In this document: in pieces, positions 14,968 through 20,072 of the stretch
Numbering within the stretch: position 1 is the first letter of the stretch
Layout: every line of letters starts with the position of its first letter
Assembly: GCA_009775705.1 (NCBI GenBank)
Contig: VSQE01000048.1
Coordinates: forward strand, 1 to 20,072
Direction of reading: 5' to 3'
DNA from: Prevotellamassilia sp.
GTDB taxonomy: Bacteria > Bacteroidota > Bacteroidia > Bacteroidales > Bacteroidaceae
DNA length: 20,072 bases
Program-made: the position numbers and the translations under genes
Notes under the pieces: generated by a model
Told to the model about the DNA's origin: nothing
Database searches by the model: none
What the model saw: the letters and a program-made list of their open reading frames with translations, nothing else

Positions 14968-14997
14968 CTTCAAATTCAGATTTAACCGCAGCCTGAT

Positions 14998-15648
14998 ATG
15001 GAAATGAGCCCCATGACACAGGGAGTTGAAATTATCTTTGAAAAATTCCCCTCCCTCACACAACCCCAAAAGAAGCAATTTGAAATGCTCGATGCTTTGT
15101 ATCGTGACTGGAATGCAAAAATCAATGTCATTTCGCGTAAGGACATTGATAATCTATATTCCCACCATGTTCTACATTCCTTAGGCATTGCACGCGTCAT
15201 CACATTCAGACCGGGTACGGAAATCATGGATGTCGGCACAGGCGGCGGATTTCCCGGTATTCCTTTGGCCATTCTTTTTCCGGAATGTAAATTCCACCTC
15301 GTAGACAGCATCGGGAAAAAAATACGTGTTGCTACAGCCGTTGCCGAAGCAATCGGACTGAAAAACGTAACTGCCGTTCACCGCAATGTGGCGGAAGAAC
15401 GCCGTAAATTTCATTTTGTAGTAAGCCGGGCTGTCATGGGCATGCCTGAACTCGTGCGTCTCGTCACCAAAAACATACGCCCGCAACAACAGAACTCCTT
15501 ACCCAATGGGGTTCTTGCACTGAAAGGCGGTGACATACAGGAAGAATTGCGTCCGTTCAAACACTGTTCGGACACATGGGAACTGAGCAACTTTTTTCCA
15601 GACGCTTTTTTTGAAACCAAAAAAGTAGCCTATGTGGCAGTTCACTGA
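14998..15648 (+). CDS. rsmG: 16S rRNA (guanine-527-N7)-methyltransferase RsmG
   Basis: A 216-residue class I SAM methyltransferase that makes m7G527 in the 530 loop of 16S rRNA. The SAM motif is MDVGTGGGFPGIPLAI (77-92), followed by LVDSIGKKIRVA and FVVSRAV, both usual for RsmG. The N-terminal helical part contains WNAKINVISRKDIDNLYSHH (38-57), the standard GidB/RsmG start. Further in-frame ATGs at 15004 and 15013 are possible starts; the first was kept because the -7 element sits 30 bp upstream. Loss of the enzyme causes low-level streptomycin resistance in other bacteria. The MBL-fold gene follows 46 bp later. Confidence 0.96.
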   Translation: MEMSPMTQGVEIIFEKFPSLTQPQKKQFEMLDALYRDWNAKINVISRKDIDNLYSHHVLHSLGIARVITFRPGTEIMDVGTGGGFPGIPLAILFPECKFHLVDSIGKKIRVATAVAEAIGLKNVTAVHRNVAEERRKFHFVVSRAVMGMPELVRLVTKNIRPQQQNSLPNGVLALKGGDIQEELRPFKHCSDTWELSNFFPDAFFETKKVAYVAVH

Positions 15649-15694
15649 CTTTTTTTCATTTCTAAGAACAGACTTCACATAAAATTTTTATATT

Positions 15695-16375
15695 ATGAAC
15701 AGCTTCATCATTCCGCCACAAAAAGAAAACGGCCTTTATATAGGTTGCTTCATTTGTAATATGATTGAAGAAAACTGCTATATTCTTTGGGATGACAGCC
15801 GTGAAGCCACAATCATTGATTGTGGCGCATACGGAGAAGAAGAACAGGCTGAAATAACCCGCTTTATCCGAAAAGAAGAACTGGATGTAAAGCACCTATA
15901 TTGCACACATGGTCATTTCGACCATGTCTTTGGCAATGAGTTTCTGTATACAACATACGGAATACAACCGGAAATGCACCATGCCGAAGAAGATACCTAC
16001 CGATCAGCCGCCGAAATGATGCGCCTTTTCATGCACCGGGATTATCATCTTTCGCTGCCTGAACCTCAAAAATTTTTCAATGGTGGAGACATACTGCAAG
16101 TTGGCGGCCATCATACGCTACATGTGATAGAAACTCCGGGACATACCCCTGGCGGAGTATGCTTATATTGCGAAGAGGAAAGCATCCTTTTTAGTGGTGA
16201 CAGTTTATTCCGCTACAGCATCGGACGCACGGATCTTCCCGGAGGAAACCTGAAGAATCTGACGGAAAGCCTACAGAAGAAAGTTCTCACATTACCGACA
16301 GAAACCCGTGTATTTCCCGGACACGGAGAGAGTACTTCCATTGGTGACGAACGCACAGGCAATCCATGCTTATAA
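15695..16375 (+). CDS. MBL-fold metallohydrolase, glyoxalase II-like
   Basis: A 226-residue metallo-beta-lactamase-fold protein with all metal ligands: THGHFDH (His72, His74, Asp76, His77), His150 in TPGHTPGG, Asp169 in SGDSLF, and His210 in FPGHG. GRTDLPGG (178-185) is typical of the hydroxyacylglutathione hydrolase-like clade. Bacteroidales lack glutathione, so another thioester or a persulfide-type substrate is more likely than true glyoxalase II activity; this is inference. The first 20 residues precede the usual start of the fold (around NMIEENCYILWD), and no better ATG was seen before Met23. It is probably co-transcribed with rsmG. Confidence 0.9.
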   Translation: MNSFIIPPQKENGLYIGCFICNMIEENCYILWDDSREATIIDCGAYGEEEQAEITRFIRKEELDVKHLYCTHGHFDHVFGNEFLYTTYGIQPEMHHAEEDTYRSAAEMMRLFMHRDYHLSLPEPQKFFNGGDILQVGGHHTLHVIETPGHTPGGVCLYCEEESILFSGDSLFRYSIGRTDLPGGNLKNLTESLQKKVLTLPTETRVFPGHGESTSIGDERTGNPCL

Positions 16376-16500
16376 AGCAGACTCCCCCCTTTGCCATAAA
16401 GTAGCATTATTGTCCACTATTATTGTCCGCCAAACCATAAACCTCTGATTCCAGCTTCATGAAAGTCAGAAGTCTTGCTTATTTTTTGCATTTGTGATAA

Positions 16501-16680
16501 GCCCCCTCTTTAGCTTTCAAGGCCTTCGGACGGAGATTCTGCGGCCTCAGTGAAGCTGATTTGAAGGTCTGCATCGGGTTGATGGAGGAAACTTTTCCTG
16601 ACTCAGATATTTCCGGCCGATTTCAACCATATTTTCGCGGTCCGGAGATTTCGTTGGCCGACCAAGAAGTTATAATATAA
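16501..16680 (+). other. Open frame of 59 codons inside a repeat-like segment
   Basis: After a TAA at 16498-16500 the plus frame is open to the TAA at 16678-16680. The only ATG is at 16582 and gives 32 residues (MEETFPDSDISGRFQPYF and onward). The opposite strand is also open across this part, so it may not be protein coding. The segment abuts the dyad array exactly. I have an unverified impression that similar text recurs between genes in Bacteroides genomes. Confidence 0.3.
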
Positions 16681-16746
16681 TTTTTTTACAAGGCGTGTAA
16701 AAGCTTTTACAAGGCATGTAAAACTTTTTACACGCCTTGTAAAAAA
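16681..16746. repeat. Three 19-bp dyads at exact 21-bp spacing
   Basis: Units at 16684-16702, 16705-16723 and 16726-16744 each have TTTTACA and TGTAAAA arms around a 5-bp centre (AGGCG, AGGCA, CGCCT). The third is the exact reverse complement of the first, and with flanking T/A they form a 21-bp perfect inverted repeat (16682-16702 with 16726-16746). Confidence 0.85.
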
Positions 16747-16867
16747 CGGCGGAATATTTCTATTTGCCGGTCTCCATAAACGTATTCCACAATAAAGTTT
16801 AGCAAACAGGACAGTAATAATTGTCAAAAGACGTTTTTTGTTTTTTAATACGAGCACCATTTAAACA

Positions 16868-16904
16868 AAAAGGGCTGAATCCGGCAAATGGAATCAGCCC
16901 TTTT
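16868..16904 (-). terminator. Intrinsic terminator of the NfnAB-type gene
   Basis: An 11-bp perfect stem (AAAAGGGCTGA / TCAGCCCTTTT) extended by three pairs beyond an A-A mismatch, loop GGCAAAT. Read on the minus strand it ends in TTTTTGTTT and lies about 60 bp after the stop codon of the flavoprotein gene. The A/T flanks could allow it to work in both directions. Confidence 0.75.
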
Positions 16905-16966
16905 CGTTTATGCACTCAACAAGTTTTATCGGACAAGAATAGAACTTTTTCAGTGAGATCAACCGA

Positions 16967-19261
16967 TCAGGCCTTCTTGCCCAATGCTTCGTCCATAGCC
17001 TGCGCCGCCCGTTTTCCATCACCCATAGCGAGAATTACGGTTGCACCGCCGCGTACGATGTCTCCTCCTGCAAAGATCGTAGGGATGCTGGTCTGCATCT
17101 TCTCGTTCACACAGATGGTGCCTTTCCGCCCTAATTCGAGCCCTTCCACCGAATTAGGAACAATAGGATTAGGAGAAACACCGATGCTGACAATGACAAG
17201 ATCGACATCCATCCGCTCTATGGCTCCGGGAACAGGAACAGGACTGCGACGACCAGAAGCATCGGCCTCTCCCAACTCCATCTTCTGCAAAACAATCTGT
17301 TTGACCTTTCCTTGCTCATCTGCAATATACTCGACAGGGTTATGCAACGTCAGGAAACGCACACCTTCCTCTTTCGCATGATGCACCTCCTCGATACGGG
17401 CCGGCATTTCTTCTTCGGAACGCCGATAAACGATGGTTGCGGTCTCTGCTCCCAGACGAAGGGCTGTACGGACGGAATCCATGGCAGTATTTCCACCTCC
17501 CACTACCGCAACATGCTTGCCTAAAGTCACAGGGGTATCGGATTCCGAATCGGATGCATCCATCAGATTGACACGGGTCAGGTATTCATTGGAAGACATG
17601 ATATTAATGGAATTTTCGCCGGGAATACCCATAAAATTGGGAAGTCCGGCACCGGAAGCCACGAATATGCCGGCATAGCCTTCCTGCTCCAGTTCCTTTA
17701 CAGAAAGCGTCTTTCCGATAATACAGTCTTTCACAAACCGGACTCCGGATTTCTCCAGATTGTTGATTTCGAAATCGACTATCCGGTTGGGCAATCGGAA
17801 CTCCGGGATTCCGTATTTCAACACTCCACCTATTTCGTGAAGAGCCTCGAACACCGTAACGTCATATCCGCGTTTGACCATGTCGCCGGCAAAGGACAGA
17901 CCGGCAGGGCCGGAACCTACTACGGCAACACGCATTCCCTTACGTTCGGCAACCGGCCGGAACTCCGGGGCGGCGGCATGCTCCCGCTCATAATCGGCGG
18001 CAAAACGCTCCAAATAGCCTATGGCCACCGCTTTTCCTCCGGTCTTTACATGGATGCAGCGCGATTCACACTGTTTTTCCTGCGGACACACGCGGCCGCA
18101 CACCGCGGGCAGGGCTGATGTTTCTTTGATGGCAGCTGCCGCAGCAACAAAGTCACCCACTTCCACATGCTTGACAAAACGGGGAATGTCAATCCCTACG
18201 GGACATCCTTCTACACAACCGGGATTGGCGCAGTCCAAACAGCGACGGGCTTCCATACGGGCAGCTTCGGCTGTAAGTCCCTGATTGACTTCTTCACGCA
18301 ATTGACGGGAACGATATACTGGAGCCAATTCGGGCATTTTCTGACGTTCCAGCGCCATCCGTTCTTTAGGTTTCATCTGCGTACGCAGTTGCTTGCGCCA
18401 GCCGGCATCGCGGGATTTGTCATCCGCGACCGGCTCAGTAACGGAAACGGATAAATCTTCCATACTGGCCTTTTCTACATCCTTGAAAGCACTCATCCTT
18501 TTCAACATCTCGTCAAAATCCACCAAATGACCGTCGAATTCAGGACCGTCCACACAGACAAACTTCGTTTCCCCCCCGACGGTGATGCGGCAGGCACCGC
18601 ACATTCCCGTACCGTCCACCATAATGGTATTGAGAGATACATCCGTCGGAATTTCATATTTCTTTGTCAGCAGACAGACAAATTTCATCATTATGGCCGG
18701 TCCGATGGCAAAACATTTGTCTACCTTCTCACGACGGATCACATCTTCGATGCCTTCGGTCACCAGGCCTTTGCGCCCGTAAGAACCGTCGTCCGTCATG
18801 ATGATCACCTCGTCAGAAACCGCACGCATCTCCTTTTCGAGAATGATAAGTTCGCGGCTACGTCCGGCCAGAACCGTGATGACCCGGTTTCCGGCCGCAT
18901 GGAGCGCCTGAACGATGGGAAGCATCGGTGCGACACCCACACCACCGCCTGCACATACCACAGTGCCGAACTTCTCGATGTGTGTGGCTTTTCCCAACGG
19001 ACCCACCACGTCAGTGATTTCCTCTCCCGCTTCAAGAGCGCATAACTTGGCTGATGACGCACCAACCGTCTGAACAACTAAAGTGATAGTGCCTTTCTGA
19101 GGATCAGCCTCGGCAATGGTAAGAGGTATGCGTTCCCCCCGTTCGCCCACACGCACAATGACAAAATGACCGGCCTTACGGGAACGGGCAATGAGCGGCG
19201 CTTCAACGACAAGACGGAAAACTTTTTCGGAAAACTGTTCCTTAGTTATTATACGATTCAT
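16967..19261 (-). CDS. Fused NfnA/NfnB-type NAD(P)H:ferredoxin oxidoreductase (annotated as PyrK-like + GltD-like)
   Basis: A 764-residue single chain joining two modules. The start MNRIITKEQFSEKVF was chosen over an ATG at 19309 that adds 16 residues and lies at the -7 element. Residues 1 to about 260 resemble NfnA/PyrK: FAD/NAD-binding ferredoxin-reductase fold and a [2Fe-2S] site with D-x4-C-x2-C-x11-C (Asp216, Cys221, Cys224, Cys236), the Asp/3-Cys pattern known from Thermotoga NfnA. Residues about 300-764 resemble NfnB/GltD: Cys341, 344, 349, 353 and Cys388, 392, 398, 402 for [4Fe-4S] clusters, FAD motif VVGSGPAGL (447-455), NADP motif VVGGGNTAMDS, and the C-terminal FAGGDIVRGGATV. Nfn enzymes bifurcate electrons between NADH, NADPH and ferredoxin. 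No gltB-like partner is adjacent, so glutamate synthase is unlikely on context. Confidence 0.9.
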   Translation of the reverse strand: MNRIITKEQFSEKVFRLVVEAPLIARSRKAGHFVIVRVGERGERIPLTIAEADPQKGTITLVVQTVGASSAKLCALEAGEEITDVVGPLGKATHIEKFGTVVCAGGGVGVAPMLPIVQALHAAGNRVITVLAGRSRELIILEKEMRAVSDEVIIMTDDGSYGRKGLVTEGIEDVIRREKVDKCFAIGPAIMMKFVCLLTKKYEIPTDVSLNTIMVDGTGMCGACRITVGGETKFVCVDGPEFDGHLVDFDEMLKRMSAFKDVEKASMEDLSVSVTEPVADDKSRDAGWRKQLRTQMKPKERMALERQKMPELAPVYRSRQLREEVNQGLTAEAARMEARRCLDCANPGCVEGCPVGIDIPRFVKHVEVGDFVAAAAAIKETSALPAVCGRVCPQEKQCESRCIHVKTGGKAVAIGYLERFAADYEREHAAAPEFRPVAERKGMRVAVVGSGPAGLSFAGDMVKRGYDVTVFEALHEIGGVLKYGIPEFRLPNRIVDFEINNLEKSGVRFVKDCIIGKTLSVKELEQEGYAGIFVASGAGLPNFMGIPGENSINIMSSNEYLTRVNLMDASDSESDTPVTLGKHVAVVGGGNTAMDSVRTALRLGAETATIVYRRSEEEMPARIEEVHHAKEEGVRFLTLHNPVEYIADEQGKVKQIVLQKMELGEADASGRRSPVPVPGAIERMDVDLVIVSIGVSPNPIVPNSVEGLELGRKGTICVNEKMQTSIPTIFAGGDIVRGGATVILAMGDGKRAAQAMDEALGKKA

Positions 19262-19306
19262 ATCTTTTGTAGGATAAATGTTGCGTTTTTCTATATTTTC
19301 ACCCCG

Positions 19307-19314
19307 CAAATATA
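19307..19314 (-). promoter_or_regulatory. Probable -7 element for the NfnAB-type gene
   Basis: TATATTTG read on the minus strand matches TAnnTTTG and lies 45 bp before the start codon. A clear -33 TTG was not found. Confidence 0.45.
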
Positions 19315-19409
19315 CACTTTTCCATTGAAGATAAGTTCATCTGCTGCGCAGCTTTTGACGGATTCTTCAAAGAATCCTATATTTTTCTAAAAAATGAATG
19401 AAGGCGGTC

Positions 19410-20030
19410 TCAGTGAAAAATAAAATAAGGACGCAAACGCTGAAAATCCGCATCGGAAAACTGCCGAGACAAACGCAAATCGCTCCAATCCTGAATGTCG
19501 CCGTGCTTACGGATGTACTCTGTAATGACCTTCACCTGTTCGTAGCTGAGATAAGGATGGCGCACCAACTCTTTGAACGTGGCTTTGTTCACATTGATTT
19601 TCCTGATTTCGGCATCTGACTTCACAGAGAACCACCGCTCTACTCCTTGCGGCAATCCTTCGACCTCGGCAATCTGGGAAACGGAAACAAAACCACCCAT
19701 CCGTTCGCGATACCGGCAGATTTTACCGGAATAGTAACTGCCGATGCCGGGAATATGCTGCAATGTCGTCGTATCGGCCTCATTCAGATCAATGACTGTT
19801 CCCTCGGTGTATTTTTCGGGATATTTTGTCAGAAAGGTGTCCTTCCTTTCCGTTCTGGGAATTCTGACTTTTTCCTCTTTTTCCCCAGAAATGCGGATAT
19901 AAGGACGCAGAAGAAGAAAATCTTTCCTTGACAACCCGTACAAACGGGCAAAATCGTCCGCGCTCCGCCATCTTCCACCTTTCTCCCTGTATCGCAAATA
20001 TTGCTGTCCGATAAAACACAAATAGCGCAA
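19410..20030 (-). CDS. Helix-hairpin-helix (ComEA-like) protein, 5' end missing or frameshifted
   Basis: The frame encodes 206 residues from a TTG at 20030. Two clear HHH units occur: DLNEADTTTLQHIPGIG (81-97) and INVNKATFKELVRHPYLS (145-162). The N-terminal LRYREKGGRWRSADDFARLYGL matches the second half of a third unit. No ATG precedes it: upstream codons run to a TAG at 20057-20055. The missing first half of that unit (DSNTVES) can be read in another frame at about 20070-20050, which suggests a one-base frameshift near 20040. Bacteroidales homologues, as I recall, have an additional N-terminal membrane segment. These proteins bind DNA nonspecifically; a uptake role is not shown. Treat as partial, possibly a pseudogene. 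Confidence 0.7.
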   Translation of the reverse strand: MRYLCFIGQQYLRYREKGGRWRSADDFARLYGLSRKDFLLLRPYIRISGEKEEKVRIPRTERKDTFLTKYPEKYTEGTVIDLNEADTTTLQHIPGIGSYYSGKICRYRERMGGFVSVSQIAEVEGLPQGVERWFSVKSDAEIRKINVNKATFKELVRHPYLSYEQVKVITEYIRKHGDIQDWSDLRLSRQFSDADFQRLRPYFIFH

Positions 20031-20072
20031 TAAAGTATGGCTCGAACGCTGATTCTACGGTGTTCGAGTCTT

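Larger units (their letters stand above)
14377..14997. other. AT-rich 621-bp intergenic region between divergent operons
   Basis: It separates the leftward DUF151 gene and rightward rsmG. It is visibly richer in A/T than its neighbours. It holds two -7 elements (14412-14405 minus, 14960-14967 plus) and a minus-strand, apparently frameshifted small ORF at 14689-14476. Nothing else convincing was seen in 14700-14950. Confidence 0.6.
16376..16966. other. 591-bp intergenic region between convergent genes
   Basis: Nothing firm in 16376-16500. A plus frame is open at 16501-16680, then the dyad array at 16681-16746, then AT-rich sequence and a terminator at 16868-16904. Confidence 0.6.

Noticed and set aside
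16406..16428. Direct repeat ATTATTGTCC, two copies 13 bp apart
   Set aside because: Too short and AT-rich to claim as a site without genome-wide counts.
16603..16860. 85-codon minus-strand open frame with KSFTCLVKAFTRLVKKLYYN
   Set aside because: Its repetitive part is the translation of the 21-bp-spaced dyads, so it is more likely an artefact of the repeat.
19343..19377. GCTGCGCAGC palindrome and GGATTCT-TCAA-AGAATCC hairpin between the HHH and NfnAB genes
   Set aside because: On the minus strand, where a terminator would be needed, no U-tract follows; left as a minor structure.

Overview
The window reads as ordinary chromosome from a Bacteroidales bacterium, probably a Bacteroidaceae-like gut anaerobe. 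The clues are the protein families (a MurNAc/GlcNAc-kinase-like domain fused to a RapZ C-terminal domain, a single-chain NfnA/NfnB-type flavoprotein, a men cluster, a lipoprotein with an Asp-rich start), the near absence of Shine-Dalgarno sequences, and repeated upstream matches to the Bacteroidetes -7 element TAnnTTTG, two of them with a TTG about 20 bp further upstream. No rRNA, tRNA, CRISPR array, transposase or phage gene was seen.

Layout. (1) 1-3182, minus strand: hpt, adk, obg, pgeF, an operon for purine salvage, nucleotide balance, ribosome assembly and peptidoglycan quality control; pgeF runs off the left edge. (2) 3326-3634, plus: a YgbA/nitrous-oxide-stimulated-promoter family protein transcribed divergently from hpt. 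(3) 3635-4172: no protein gene, but a promoter plus terminator that would make a transcript of about 45 nt, followed by an inverted-repeat block. (4) 4173-5889, plus: mazG and an EamA/DMT transporter. (5) 6000-6848, plus: a surface-type lipoprotein closed by a strong hairpin. (6) 6926-10530, plus: menF, menD, menB, the early menaquinone pathway; menC and menE do not follow. (7) 14376-10619, minus: a DUF151 bifunctional nuclease with a UVR motif, rsmE, the kinase-RapZ fusion and metA. (8) 14377-14997: AT-rich; on the minus strand it holds a previously uncalled, apparently frameshifted small cysteine-rich ORF. (9) 14998-16375, plus: rsmG and a glyoxalase-II-like metallo-beta-lactamase-fold hydrolase. 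(10) 16376-16966: no firm gene; a repeat-like segment ending in three 19-bp dyads spaced exactly 21 bp apart. (11) 19261-16967, minus: the fused NfnAB-type oxidoreductase. (12) 20030-19410, minus: a helix-hairpin-helix protein whose 5' end looks frameshifted.

Most of the window is conserved housekeeping. The parts deserving a second look are the three intergenic stretches (short transcript, cysteine-rich ORF, phased dyads), the kinase-RapZ fusion and the broken 5' end of the HHH gene. No complete new multi-gene system is visible.
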